Positions 1 through 7,036 are shown, numbered from the stretch's first letter. The stretch is 33,054 bases of DNA from Candidatus Woesearchaeota archaeon (GCA_016928115.1 JAFGLI010000007.1:76364-109417), one strand, 5' to 3'. The notes: a model not told the origin generated them from the letters alone. Numbers and translations are program-made.

Positions 1-269
1 GAGGTTTTTCTTGATGAAGGTGTGCCTTTTCTTGAGCCTGAGCCTTTGCCTCTTCCTTTTCTTTTTTGCTTCAGCTGGTGCTTTCTTCTGTGGGGTGAGA
101 CTTTAAGCTGGTTTTTCCTTGTTATGGCCTTGTCACTTGCAAGCATCCTTATGTCTGTCCTTGTAAGTGCCTCGCTTATCTCATCAAGCCTGTTTTTATC
201 AAACCTAATTCTTTTAGGTGAGCATTTCAAAACATCTGCTGCAAGTTTTTTTTGTAATTTTAAATCCAT
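1..269 (-). CDS. rpl19e: Ribosomal protein L19e (eL19), N-terminal part, cut by window edge
   Basis: This gene is absent from the ORF track because it runs off the window; I translated it from the reverse strand. It begins MDLKLQKKLAADVLKC and continues with KRIRFDKNRLDEISEA, TRTDIRMLASDKAITRK and a basic stretch ending GKGSGSRKGTPSSRK. These are the conserved N-terminal blocks of archaeal and eukaryotic L19e, a large-subunit protein. About 89 codons are visible of a protein normally near 150 residues; the C-terminus lies beyond base 1. It follows rpl32e by 22 bases in the same direction, which is the usual archaeal order, so it is the next cistron of the operon. Confidence 0.95.
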   Translation of the reverse strand, partial: MDLKLQKKLAADVLKCSPKRIRFDKNRLDEISEALTRTDIRMLASDKAITRKNQLKVSPHRRKHQLKQKRKGRGKGSGSRKGTPSSRKT

Positions 270-291
270 TTTTAACTACCTTATCATATTA

Positions 292-912
292 TTATTTTTT
301 CTTTGTCAATAACTTGTCTTTTTCCTTTTTTGCCTGTTCTTTTTCCTCTTCCTTTGTTTTATTTGGAATCGAAGATTTCTGAATATGCTCAGAAACTTTT
401 GTTTCTGACATCTCATCCTTTTTCTCTTTTTCCGGCTGTTTTTTCTTTTCCTTCTGTTCTCTTTCCTTCTTTTTCCTTCTTGTCTCAATCTCTTTTTTCT
501 TCTGTTCTTTTGTCTTTTTCCATTCCATAATTTTTTTATCGAATTCTTCAGTGTTAAAATTCAGTATCTTTATCTTGTTTTTCTTTGCTTTTTCAACAAT
601 AATCATTTTCTTTTTCTTGCCTAATGCTGCGCTGATAATGACTGCCTGTTTTTCAGGGTTAATATGATCAATTGAGCTTATGTTAGTGACATAAACTATC
701 TCAAGCCCTTCAGGGGAAAGGTTTCTCATTGTCTTGGGGTTTTTATATCCTGTTTTAGGATGCTCCCTGTGGCCCCTTAATTTTCTCCTTAATTTAGACT
801 GCAATCCTTTTGGCTTTCTCCATGTTGAGGACAATCTTGATTTTCTTTTAGAGGCCTGCCTTATAAAAACCGGCTTTCTTTTCTTTTTTCTTTTGTTTTT
901 ATCTGATTTCAT
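292..912 (-). CDS. rpl32e: Ribosomal protein L32e (eL32) with long charged C-terminal tail
   Basis: Large-subunit ribosomal protein. The core, roughly residues 13-110, carries the family's recognisable blocks RLSSTWRKPKGLQSKLRRKL, GYKNPKTMRNLSPEGLEIVY and INPEKQAVIISAALGKKKK. After about residue 125 the protein becomes an almost pure Lys/Glu low-complexity tail of about 80 residues. The total of 206 aa is longer than the usual archaeal L32e of roughly 130 aa. The start ATG at 912 lies 18 bases after the rpl6 stop. The tail resembles those on L22 and L24 here and is probably disordered; its role is unknown. Confidence 0.95.
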   Translation of the reverse strand: MKSDKNKRKKKRKPVFIRQASKRKSRLSSTWRKPKGLQSKLRRKLRGHREHPKTGYKNPKTMRNLSPEGLEIVYVTNISSIDHINPEKQAVIISAALGKKKKMIIVEKAKKNKIKILNFNTEEFDKKIMEWKKTKEQKKKEIETRRKKKEREQKEKKKQPEKEKKDEMSETKVSEHIQKSSIPNKTKEEEKEQAKKEKDKLLTKKK

Positions 913-930
913 TTTTTATTCATGAACTTT

Positions 931-1482
931 TTATATAAGGTCCTTTCCGTCTTTATGGTATATATAAATCCCGTCCTGGAATATCCTCTTGTCAAAGCCG
1001 GGCCTTTTTGTAAGGGTTTCAATATCTGCAGCTGCCTGTGCTGTTTTTTCCTTGTCTATTCCCTCAACTATGACTTCATTGCCCTTTACCTCAACATTTA
1101 TGCCTTCAGGCATTACTAATTTTCTCGGAGTATTCTCGCCTATGAAATTCTTAACTTCAAATACCTTTTCCCTGACTGAAACATTCATTGGAAAATGAGT
1201 GTAAAATATCCTGAGCTTGTATATGTGCCCTGTTCTGATTCCTTTCATCATATTTACAAGATGCGCCTTGTAGGTATAAATCATCTTTTTTTCCCTTTTT
1301 GTGGGCTTTTGCCCGCAGCTTAATATTATTTCATTATTTTTTATCTCAATATTTATCCTCGGATTGAAAAATCTTCTTTTCAATTCCCCTTTCGGGCCTT
1401 TTATGACAAAAAGGTTATTCTCATGGCTAACCTGGACTCCTTCAGGGATTTCTATGGTTTCAGTTATCTTGTCTGTCTTCAT
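931..1482 (-). CDS. rpl6: Ribosomal protein L6 (uL6)
   Basis: Large-subunit protein near the GTPase-associated centre. The translation from the second methionine (MKTDKITETIEIPEGVQV) shows the two similar domains of L6. The first has VIKGPKGELKRRF, and the middle has VNMMKGIRTGHIYKLRI. The second has NFIGENTPRKLVMPEG and IDKEKTAQAAADIETLTK. Length is 183 aa, typical for archaea. The ORF track starts 18 bases further upstream (MLLVIK), which would run into rps8. I prefer 1482 because homologues start near MKxDxI and this leaves an 8-base gap after rps8. Confidence 0.93.
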   Translation of the reverse strand: MKTDKITETIEIPEGVQVSHENNLFVIKGPKGELKRRFFNPRINIEIKNNEIILSCGQKPTKREKKMIYTYKAHLVNMMKGIRTGHIYKLRIFYTHFPMNVSVREKVFEVKNFIGENTPRKLVMPEGINVEVKGNEVIVEGIDKEKTAQAAADIETLTKRPGFDKRIFQDGIYIYHKDGKDLI

Positions 1483-1490
1483 TTTTATAA

Positions 1491-1883
1491 CTAATAGCAA
1501 TAAGCAACCAGTTTTCCTCCTAGGTGTTTCTCTTTTGCTTCTTTATGCGTCATTATGCCTTTTGATGTTGTAACAATAATAATCCCGAAATCCTTTGCAG
1601 GCAGATATCTCTGCTCGTATTTCTCAAAATTATCCACATTGACATCAAACCTTGGCTTTATTGCGCCTATCTTGTTTATTTTGCCTATAAGATGTATCTT
1701 TAATTTTCCGCCCCTGTTGTCTTTTATAACCTCATATTTCCCGATAAAAAGATTCTCATTCAGGACATCCAGAACCCTGCGTATAATCCCGGAATTATAC
1801 CTGGTTAAAACTTCTTTCTTTCCTGTTTTTTCATAGTTCATTATATGCGACAAAACATTTGCCAAAGGGTCATTTAAAGTCAT
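1491..1883 (-). CDS. rps8: Ribosomal protein S8 (uS8)
   Basis: Small-subunit protein that binds the central domain of 16S rRNA. It starts MTLNDPLANVLSHIMNYEK, the classic S8 N-terminal helix, and has the C-terminal signature YLPAKDFGIIIVTTSKGIMT followed by HKEAKEKHLGGKLVAYCY. At 130 aa it is the normal archaeal length with no extension. It sits between rps14 (12-base gap) and rpl6, the standard spc-operon position. Nothing unusual was seen in it. Confidence 0.96.
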   Translation of the reverse strand: MTLNDPLANVLSHIMNYEKTGKKEVLTRYNSGIIRRVLDVLNENLFIGKYEVIKDNRGGKLKIHLIGKINKIGAIKPRFDVNVDNFEKYEQRYLPAKDFGIIIVTTSKGIMTHKEAKEKHLGGKLVAYCY

Positions 1884-1895
1884 TTTATTTCACCA

Positions 1896-2126
1896 TTAAT
1901 TATATTTATCAAAACCTATCTTTTCAGCTATCTCACGGAAACATCTCCTGCATAAATCCAGGCCGTATTTTGAAATAACAGCATGCCTGTTTCCGCATCT
2001 CCTGCATTTTATTACCTTCTGTGATTTTGTCCTATCTTTAGGAACATTATATTTTTTCCATCTGGCAATCTTTGCTTCCTTGGAGCCAATCTGTTTCAAA
2101 ACCTTTTCATTTGAGCTGCTTGTCAT
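1896..2126 (-). CDS. rps14: Ribosomal protein S14, zinc-binding type (uS14)
   Basis: Small-subunit protein of the head domain. The C-terminal half carries a Cys4 zinc site, [22 protein letters not shown], followed by [10 protein letters not shown], which defines the short Zn-type S14. Length is 76 aa, somewhat longer than the usual archaeal 50-60 aa because of a basic N-terminal arm ([20 protein letters not shown]). The ATG at 2126 overlaps the last base of the rpl5 stop codon (TAATG), so translation is probably coupled to rpl5. Confidence 0.95.
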   Translation of the reverse strand: MTSSSNEKVLKQIGSKEAKIARWKKYNVPKDRTKSQKVIKCRRCGNRHAVISKYGLDLCRRCFREIAEKIGFDKYN

Positions 2127-2719
2127 TATTCTACCTCTGATTCTTCTTCTTTTATTTTAACATTAAATTGAGTTTTCATGAATTTTATTGCCTGCTCCTT
2201 GTTTATTTTATGGTGCAAGGGAATATGACCTTGCATATGTTTTCTTCTTTCAACCCTGAATCCTGCCCTTTTCAGGACAATAGTTGCCTGCATGCCCATA
2301 AGCCCTATGTCAACATTATAATCAACACCATCCATATCTATATAACGGGGTATGCCGAAGCTTATATTGCCGTATTTGTCAAAACAGCTTTCCCCTAACA
2401 GGTTTTCGCTTGCAGATAAAATCTTAGGTATAATCCCCAGAGCATCTTTCCCCCTTAATGTTATCTTGCAGCCTATAGGCAGACCGGGCCTTAATGACCA
2501 TGTGGGGATTCTTTTCTTTGTTATTGTCTCAACAGGCTGCTTTTGTGTAATGTAATTAAGCAGTTGTTTTGCTTTTTCCATTTTGGTGGGGTCTTTTCCG
2601 ACACCTATATTTAAAACTACCTTGTCCACTTTAATTGCTTCCATTGCATTAGCGGTTTTTGGTTTTGTTTCCTTCTTTATTTTTATTTCAGGCTTCTGTT
2701 TTATCTTTTGCTCGCTCAT
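2126..2719 (-). CDS. rpl5: Ribosomal protein L5 (uL5) with basic N-terminal extension
   Basis: Large-subunit protein that contacts 5S rRNA in the central protuberance. The conserved body starts near residue 25 with [16 protein letters not shown] and includes [31 protein letters not shown] and the C-terminal [18 protein letters not shown]. The first 25 residues ([20 protein letters not shown]) form a Lys-rich extension not needed for the core fold. Length is 197 aa against roughly 170-180 in most archaea. The start overlaps the end of rps4e by 4 bp (ATGA), as expected for a coupled cistron. Confidence 0.95.
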   Translation of the reverse strand: MSEQKIKQKPEIKIKKETKPKTANAMEAIKVDKVVLNIGVGKDPTKMEKAKQLLNYITQKQPVETITKKRIPTWSLRPGLPIGCKITLRGKDALGIIPKILSASENLLGESCFDKYGNISFGIPRYIDMDGVDYNVDIGLMGMQATIVLKRAGFRVERRKHMQGHIPLHHKINKEQAIKFMKTQFNVKIKEEESEVE

Positions 2720-3423
2720 TTTTTATCCCCGAGAATCATTTTTTCAGGAAGGGCTATTGAAAAATCCTTCCTGGTTTTGAAAACTTTGCCTTTGTTTTTA
2801 TCATCATTTTCGAATTCAAATTCTATATCCTCTCCTCTTATGTTTTTTATTATTCCTATATTGCCTATGTATCTTCCTTTGAAGAGGAATACCCTTGAGC
2901 CCTTGCTTAAATCAAGCTTTCCGGTTATTTTGTTGGTTTTAATCTCAATTAAAAGGCTCTGGCCTGTTTTGTAATCGTCTTTTTTAACAATAAGATTGGT
3001 TCCGTCAAGGCAGTTCAGCTGTATCCTGTCTTTCTTTATTTTTGTCTTGTTGACAATCTTTACAATCCTTGTGCTGCTTTCTTTTTCATCCAGAGGCAAT
3101 AAAGCAAGCCTGGATTTTTTTGTTAATATTAAAGTATAATTCTCATTCAGCTCAGGGAAGGATATTATGTCAAGGAAATTCACCTGCTTCCTGAAATCCC
3201 AGACTTTTTTTCCATTTACAAGAACCTCATGGTTTTTCAGTATGTTCCTTGATTCCTTTGTTGTGGTTGATTTATTGACCATCTTTTTTAATATTAAATT
3301 TACAGGAAGGCCCAGTTCCATAATCATTCCGCCGGCATTTGGCCTTGTAGTGAATTTATGCTCCTTTCTGTTGATAGGCCAGGTCTTTGGTGCATTTATT
3401 CTCTTTAAATGATTCTTTGTCAT
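2716..3423 (-). CDS. rps4e: Ribosomal protein S4e (eS4)
   Basis: Small-subunit protein found in archaea and eukaryotes only. It begins with HLKRINAPKTWPINRKEHKF, the family signature. An S4-like RNA-binding segment follows (SRNILKNHEVLVNGKKVWD), then the central S4e domain, then a KOW-like stretch near the C-terminus (GRYIGNIGIIKNIRGEDIEF). Length is 235 aa, typical. It lies between rpl24 and rpl5, the normal archaeal position, and overlaps rpl5 by 4 bp. Confidence 0.95.
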   Translation of the reverse strand: MTKNHLKRINAPKTWPINRKEHKFTTRPNAGGMIMELGLPVNLILKKMVNKSTTTKESRNILKNHEVLVNGKKVWDFRKQVNFLDIISFPELNENYTLILTKKSRLALLPLDEKESSTRIVKIVNKTKIKKDRIQLNCLDGTNLIVKKDDYKTGQSLLIEIKTNKITGKLDLSKGSRVFLFKGRYIGNIGIIKNIRGEDIEFEFENDDKNKGKVFKTRKDFSIALPEKMILGDKK

Positions 3424-3431
3424 TTTTTACC

Positions 3432-3944
3432 TCATTTCTTCTTTGTTGATTTTTTCTTTGTTTTTCTGGATTTTGATTTTTTTGCAACTGGTTTTTTTCT
3501 TTTTTTTGGCTCATGCTTTTCAGTTTTTTCATCATCTTTTTTATCTTTTAGCGGAGTATTCTTTTTTTCTCCCTTTAATTTAGCAATTCTTTTCCTGTCG
3601 TCTAAATTAAGCTCAACTATCATAACATTCGAGGGTTTTAAAGGATATGATGTTTTTGTGCCGTCCTTTTTTGTGATTTTTATTTTGTCAACATAAATCC
3701 TTGATTTTTTAAGCTCAACTTTTTCAATCCTTCCTTCTTCTTTTTTGAATCTCCCGTTCATAACTTTTATTTTATCCCCTTTTCTCAGCCTTAGAGACCT
3801 TCTGCTGTATTTTTTCCTTAATTCCCTGGATAAATGAGCATTCAGGAATTTGCCTTTTATATGCAGGGGAGCATTAAATCTATATTTACGCTGCTTATTC
3901 GGCTTAATGCTCTTATTCCATTTCAGTGAAAATTTCTTTTTCAT
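3432..3944 (-). CDS. rpl24: Ribosomal protein L24 (uL24) with lysine-rich tail
   Basis: Large-subunit assembly protein. It has the archaeal L24 N-terminus with APLHIKGKFLNAHLSRELRK and RRSLRLRKGDKIKVMNGRFK, which is the KOW motif, followed by GRIEKVELKKSRIYVDKIK. The conserved body ends near residue 120. A tail of about 50 residues made mostly of Lys, Arg, Glu and Asp follows. The start ATG at 3944 comes one base after the stop of the inserted unknown gene. I see no clear Shine-Dalgarno-like sequence in front of it, so it may depend on translation of that upstream gene. Confidence 0.94.
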   Translation of the reverse strand: MKKKFSLKWNKSIKPNKQRKYRFNAPLHIKGKFLNAHLSRELRKKYSRRSLRLRKGDKIKVMNGRFKKEEGRIEKVELKKSRIYVDKIKITKKDGTKTSYPLKPSNVMIVELNLDDRKRIAKLKGEKKNTPLKDKKDDEKTEKHEPKKRKKPVAKKSKSRKTKKKSTKKK

Positions 3945-3945
3945 T

Positions 3946-4308
3946 TTAAATTATTTCTTGAGATATGAACATGCCATATCCTTTACCATATGATCCTCCA
4001 TTTTCATTATATTTTTGAGATAATAAATCACTGTATTCTTGAGAGCCACATATTATGAATTGAGTTGGTAGGGAAATTGGTTTAAAAAATATAAATCCTC
4101 TTTCGAAGTCTGATGATTTTGTTAAATTAATATTATAGTTTCCTCCTTGAGCCTTCCATTTTTGGCCTAATTTCTCTAGTTTTGATGCATGTCCTTTAAT
4201 ATTTTTTTTAGTTATAATGGGATAAACACCGACAAGGATTTTTCCACTATACTCCTTTCTTAATTCTTTTATTTTTTCATCAAATTGTGTATATGTTTCT
4301 TTGTTCAT
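3946..4308 (-). CDS. Unknown 120-aa protein inserted in the ribosomal operon
   Basis: I do not recognise this protein. It is soluble, with no membrane segment or signal peptide. It starts MNKETYTQFDEKIKELRKEY, a probable helix, followed by an apparent beta strand KILVGVYPII. A stretch rich in Gly, Asn and aromatic residues follows (KWKAQGGNYNINLTKSSD), then hydrophobic strands FIFFKPISLPTQFIICG, ending GSYGKGYGMFISQEII. It is cleanly fitted between rpl14 (10-base gap) and rpl24 (1-base gap) and is preceded by AAAGGTAG, a plausible ribosome-binding site. In other archaea rpl14 and rpl24 are direct neighbours. It lacks the Lys/Arg bias of a ribosomal protein. It is more likely a captured accessory gene than a missing ribosomal protein. 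Confidence 0.75.
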   Translation of the reverse strand: MNKETYTQFDEKIKELRKEYSGKILVGVYPIITKKNIKGHASKLEKLGQKWKAQGGNYNINLTKSSDFERGFIFFKPISLPTQFIICGSQEYSDLLSQKYNENGGSYGKGYGMFISQEII

Positions 4309-4318
4309 TTTTCTACCT

Positions 4319-4720
4319 TTAAACTATTATGCTTGCAACCTTTGCAACAGGAGACCATCTTTCAGTAACTTCCTTTGCGATTGCACCCTTGAATATTGTT
4401 CCTTTTGGATTTCCGCTTTCATCTTTCAGCACAATAGCGGCATTATCTTCAAACTTAACCCTTAAACCATCAGGCCTTCTGTATTCCTTTTTTTGCCTTA
4501 CGATTAATGCAGGGACCACCTGCCCCATCATATCAGGCTTTCCTTTCACCACAGATGCAATGACCATGTCACCAACACCTGCAGATGCTTTTCTTCCTTT
4601 TCTGGTCTTCAGCCTTTTGACAGAGATTATATTCAGCAAATGTGCGCCTGAATTATCGCATGTTTTTATTTTGCTTCCTACAGGCAGTGACCTTGTTATT
4701 TTTGATTTTATCGGCTTCAT
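4319..4720 (-). CDS. rpl14: Ribosomal protein L14 (uL14)
   Basis: Large-subunit protein at the subunit interface. Signature blocks are LPVGSKIKTCDNSGAHLLNI, ASAGVGDMVIASVVKGKPD, VVPALIVRQKKEYRRPDG and VKFEDNAAIVLKDESGNPKG. The C-terminus is AIAKEVTERWSPVAKVASI. Length is 133 aa, normal for archaea. The start overlaps the rps17 stop by 4 bp. It is followed by the inserted unknown gene instead of rpl24. The reverse-frame ORF on the plus strand over the same bases is a shadow. Confidence 0.96.
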   Translation of the reverse strand: MKPIKSKITRSLPVGSKIKTCDNSGAHLLNIISVKRLKTRKGRKASAGVGDMVIASVVKGKPDMMGQVVPALIVRQKKEYRRPDGLRVKFEDNAAIVLKDESGNPKGTIFKGAIAKEVTERWSPVAKVASIIV

Positions 4721-5178
4721 TTTTCCATAACCTCCAGAACAACAAAGTTCTTGGTTTTTGATAAAGGCCTTGTCTCAGCTATCTTTACAATATCCCCTTC
4801 CTTCGCATTTATGCAGTCTGGGTTGTGTGCTTTTATAGTTGAGGTAAAAACTGCAGACCTGTCATATTTCCTGAATATCTTCTTTCTTTTCCACTGGACG
4901 CTTACTGTCCTGTGCATCTTATCGCTTATTACCTCGCCGACAAAAACCCTTCCGTGAATCTTCAGATTTCCGTGGAAAGGGCATTTTTTATCGCTGCATT
5001 TCCTGTCAGGCATTTTTAATTCAGACTTTGCAATTTCCTCTGTCTTTGTGCTTTTAGCATCTGTCTGAACTGAATTAGCTTTCTTTGTTTCTGTTTTTTC
5101 AGAGCCCTGTTTAACAGGTGCTTTTGCCTCAGGAGTTTTCTTCTTGTTTTCCTGTTGTTTTGTTGTTTTCTTTTTCAT
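4717..5178 (-). CDS. rps17: Ribosomal protein S17 (uS17) with charged N-terminal extension
   Basis: Small-subunit protein that binds 16S rRNA. The conserved archaeal body starts near residue 59 with CSDKKCPFHGNLKIHGRVF. It continues with VISDKMHRTVSVQWKRKKIF, AHNPDCINAKEGDIVKIAET and RPLSKTKNFVVLEVMEK. The first 55-60 residues are a Lys/Glu/Thr-rich low-complexity arm that raises the length to 153 aa against about 110 usually. The gene lies between rnp1 and rpl14, as in other archaea. Confidence 0.95.
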   Translation of the reverse strand: MKKKTTKQQENKKKTPEAKAPVKQGSEKTETKKANSVQTDAKSTKTEEIAKSELKMPDRKCSDKKCPFHGNLKIHGRVFVGEVISDKMHRTVSVQWKRKKIFRKYDRSAVFTSTIKAHNPDCINAKEGDIVKIAETRPLSKTKNFVVLEVMEK

Positions 5179-5192
5179 TTTTTATGCCTGTA

Positions 5193-5432
5193 TTATTTTA
5201 TCTTAATCCTGTCTTCAGGCCTTTTCATAATTTCATTGCCTTTGACAGTCTTTCCCTGAATATTAAATATGTTGTGTTTTTTTATCACTTTTTTTGTTCC
5301 CTTGCCTGTCTTTAAAACAAAGGTGTTTTTTGTTTCATCTATTATTTTTCCTTTAAGCCCTATCAAGGACTTATTCCCTGAATCCATGACCTCAATATCA
5401 AGGCCTATGAATTCCGTTTTCAGGAATCTCAT
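5193..5432 (-). CDS. rnp1: RNase P protein component 1 (Rpp29/Pop4 homologue)
   Basis: Protein subunit of archaeal RNase P, which matures tRNA 5' ends. From the internal methionine the protein reads MRFLKTEFIGLDIEVMDSGN, followed by SLIGLKGKIIDETKNTFVL and FNIQGKTVKGNEIMKRPEDR. This is the Sm-like barrel of the Rpp29 family. The length of 79 aa is normal for a compact archaeal version. The ORF track starts 111 bases upstream, but that extension (RASGGPPEQNQGSPC) lies inside the aIF1 gene in another frame. The start at 5432 gives a 4-bp overlap with aIF1, the usual style in this operon. The order aIF1-Rpp29-S17 is standard in archaea. Confidence 0.9.
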   Translation of the reverse strand: MRFLKTEFIGLDIEVMDSGNKSLIGLKGKIIDETKNTFVLKTGKGTKKVIKKHNIFNIQGKTVKGNEIMKRPEDRIKIK

Positions 5433-5737
5433 TTTATCTTTATGGTTTCCGGCGGAAAGCCTTCCTTCACAAGGACTTCCCTGATTTTGCTCAGGTGGTC
5501 CCCCTGAAGCTCTATATTGCTGTTCTTCACTGTTCCTCCGCATGCAAATTTCCTTTTTAATTTTTTTGCAAGCTCCTCCAAATCCACTTCTTCGCCGTTT
5601 ATTCCTTTTATTATTGTATATTTTTTTCCGAATTTCTTTTTTTCTATCTTTGCTGTTATCTGCTGTCCTTCTTTTGCAATATTCTGGAAAGTATCCAGTT
5701 CATCCGGCAAACCAGTTATTTTTGATAAATCAGTCAT
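5429..5737 (-). CDS. Translation initiation factor aIF1 (SUI1 family)
   Basis: Archaeal homologue of eIF1, which binds the small subunit near the P site and guards start-codon selection. The protein has an N-terminal segment DLSKITGLPDELDTFQNIAK. The SUI1 domain includes TAKIEKKKFGKKYTIIKGI and LAKKLKRKFACGGTVKNSNI, ending in IELQGDHLSKIREVLVKEGF and PPETIKIK. The CGGTVK loop is the family hallmark. Length is 102 aa, typical. Both ends overlap neighbours by 4 bp (rpl29 upstream, rnp1 downstream). Confidence 0.95.
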   Translation of the reverse strand: MTDLSKITGLPDELDTFQNIAKEGQQITAKIEKKKFGKKYTIIKGINGEEVDLEELAKKLKRKFACGGTVKNSNIELQGDHLSKIREVLVKEGFPPETIKIK

Positions 5738-5952
5738 TTTTTTTCTTTGTTTTTTTGTAATTCCTCTTGAGTTTTTTCCCTCATCAAAGTATTAATTTTT
5801 GCGATTGTTTTTTTCAGCTCCTTTATCTGCGAAGGCTTTTTTATTACTGCCTGGGCTGACTGGGCATTAAGCTTCATCAGTTCCTTTTCAGCATCTGCCA
5901 TCTTTTCCTTCAAATCCTCTGTACTCCTTGCTCTAAGTTTTCTGGAATTCAT
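5734..5952 (-). CDS. rpl29: Ribosomal protein L29 (uL29)
   Basis: Small two-helix large-subunit protein near the peptide exit tunnel. It shows the typical pattern LRARSTEDLKEKMADAEKEL for helix 1 and SQIKELKKTIAKINTLMREK for helix 2, including the conserved K-x-I-A-x-I-x-T block. Length is 72 aa. Its ATG overlaps the rpl22 stop by 4 bp. In nearly all archaea rps3 stands directly upstream of this gene; here rpl22 does. Confidence 0.93.
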   Translation of the reverse strand: MNSRKLRARSTEDLKEKMADAEKELMKLNAQSAQAVIKKPSQIKELKKTIAKINTLMREKTQEELQKNKEKK

Positions 5953-6521
5953 TTTTTGCCCTCTTTATTATCTTCTTTTTTCTCTGTTTTTTCTTTTTTA
6001 TCCTTGGTTTCTGCTGTTTTTTTCAGGATTTCTTTTGTCTCCTCTTTGGCTTCTGCCTTTTTCTCCTCTTTTTTTGGTTTTGAGCTGACTGTTCTTTCCT
6101 CCAGAACAATCTCAATATGCGCCCTCTTCATTTTTCTGCTTCTTTTTCTGCCGTAATGAAAAGTTGATCCTGCTTTCTGGGCTGCAATATGCTTTATGAA
6201 TAAATTTGAGCCAAGCCCCTTGTCTAATGCATTTGACTCAGCGCTTTTGATTAATTTCAGTATCTCCATACATGTTTTCGGGACAAATTTCCCTGCTCCC
6301 TTTCCTGACTTATGGCCTGCACCTTCAGTGAATCTCCTGAAAGGTATTGCTTCTTCCATGCTTATTGCCTTTTCAAGGATATTTTTTGCCTTTGTTATTT
6401 CTTTGCCTCTTAAAAAATTACATATTTCTATTGCATTCTTGAATGAAACAGGCATATCCCTGCCTAATGCTTTGGCCGTATTCTCTTTCAAATCCTTAAA
6501 AATATATTTGTATTGTGGCAT
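5949..6521 (-). CDS. rpl22: Ribosomal protein L22 (uL22) with long charged tail
   Basis: Large-subunit protein lining the exit tunnel. Archaeal L22 blocks are present: KALGRDMPVSFKNAIEICNF, KEITKAKNILEKAISMEEAI, PFRRFTEGAGHKSGKGAGKF and the beta-hairpin end GRKRSRKMKRAHIEIVLEER. After about residue 145 comes a 45-residue Lys/Glu repeat-like tail ending NKEGKK. I checked whether the tail could be a remnant of S3, but it has no KH-domain residues. The length of 190 aa exceeds the usual ~150. It precedes rpl29 directly with an ATGA overlap, leaving no room for rps3. Confidence 0.95.
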   Translation of the reverse strand: MPQYKYIFKDLKENTAKALGRDMPVSFKNAIEICNFLRGKEITKAKNILEKAISMEEAIPFRRFTEGAGHKSGKGAGKFVPKTCMEILKLIKSAESNALDKGLGSNLFIKHIAAQKAGSTFHYGRKRSRKMKRAHIEIVLEERTVSSKPKKEEKKAEAKEETKEILKKTAETKDKKEKTEKKEDNKEGKK

Positions 6522-6530
6522 TTTTTATCT

Positions 6531-6911
6531 TTATTTTAATGATATGTTTGCGGTTGACTTTGTTGCGCCAACTCCCGGCTTGTTGTGTTTAAGCTTCTTT
6601 CTTGTAAGTACAAATTCGCCAAATAAATGGCCTATCGCTTCCTCTTTGAATACAACAGGCTCAAACTTATGCCCGTCATGTATCCTTACGGTTTTTCCAA
6701 TCATTTCAGGAAGCACAAGCATATCCCTTAAATGGGTCTTTACATTATTTTTTATTTTGATTTGCTCTCTTAATTTCTGATGTTTTTCTGAAAATCCTCT
6801 TTTAATATTCCTTCTTGCCCTTGAAGGCAATAACTCTGCAATCTCATTCAATGACATTGCCTTTAATTCATCCAGTGTCTTTCCCCGATAGCTAAATTTT
6901 TCTTTTGCCAT
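6531..6911 (-). CDS. rps19: Ribosomal protein S19 (uS19)
   Basis: Small-subunit head protein. Signatures are FSYRGKTLDELKAMSLNEIA, LPSRARRNIKRGF, the central VKTHLRDMLVLPEMIGKTVR, IHDGHKFEPVVFKEEAIGHL and FGEFVLTRKKLKHNKPGVGA. Length is 126 aa, a little under the archaeal average. The start is fixed by TTGAGGTAAAAAATG. This start region is one half of a perfect 34-bp direct repeat whose other half lies 102 bases upstream. Confidence 0.95.
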   Translation of the reverse strand: MAKEKFSYRGKTLDELKAMSLNEIAELLPSRARRNIKRGFSEKHQKLREQIKIKNNVKTHLRDMLVLPEMIGKTVRIHDGHKFEPVVFKEEAIGHLFGEFVLTRKKLKHNKPGVGATKSTANISLK

Positions 6912-7030
6912 TTTTTACCTCAATGAATGGGATTTCAATTTTTTCCCTGAATGTCCCATACGTTCCTTTTCCGGGTGTTTTTGAAAAACCCCCTGCAATT
7001 TTTCTTTTGCCATTTTTTACCTCAATGAAT
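6895..7030 (-). repeat. 34-bp perfect direct repeat of the rps19 start region, 102 bp apart
   Basis: Bases 6895-6928 and 6997-7030 are identical over 34 bp. On the coding strand each copy holds the ribosome-binding site GAGG, the start ATG and the first five codons (MAKEK). The copies are separated by 68 unrelated bases. The period of 102 is a multiple of three, but a TAA stop just before the second ATG prevents a fused product. Confidence 0.9.
6915..7013 (-). CDS. Possible 32-codon upstream reading frame before rps19
   Basis: This frame is too short for the ORF track. It uses the duplicated rps19 start (GAGG, then ATG at 7013) and encodes MAKEKLQGVFQKHPEKERMG and so on, ending HSLR just before the true rps19 ribosome-binding site. 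After the shared MAKEK it has no resemblance to S19. The strong start signals suggest it could be translated, but the product resembles nothing I know. It may instead be a by-product of a small duplication, or may act on the translation of rps19. Existence as a protein is unproven. Confidence 0.35.
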   Translation of the reverse strand: MAKEKLQGVFQKHPEKERMGHSGKKLKSHSLR

Positions 7031-7036
7031 AGGACT

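Noticed and set aside
1483-1500. Upstream start of L6 (MLLVIK)
   Set aside because: It would overlap rps8 and adds residues that L6 homologues do not have.
5433-5543. N-terminal extension of the Rpp29 ORF in the track
   Set aside because: It is an out-of-frame reading of the aIF1 gene; family members start at MRFLK and the ATGA overlap supports the shorter form.
5949-6090. Possible S3 remnant in the charged tail of L22
   Set aside because: The tail is pure Lys/Glu/Thr low complexity without the GxxG loop or other KH-domain residues.
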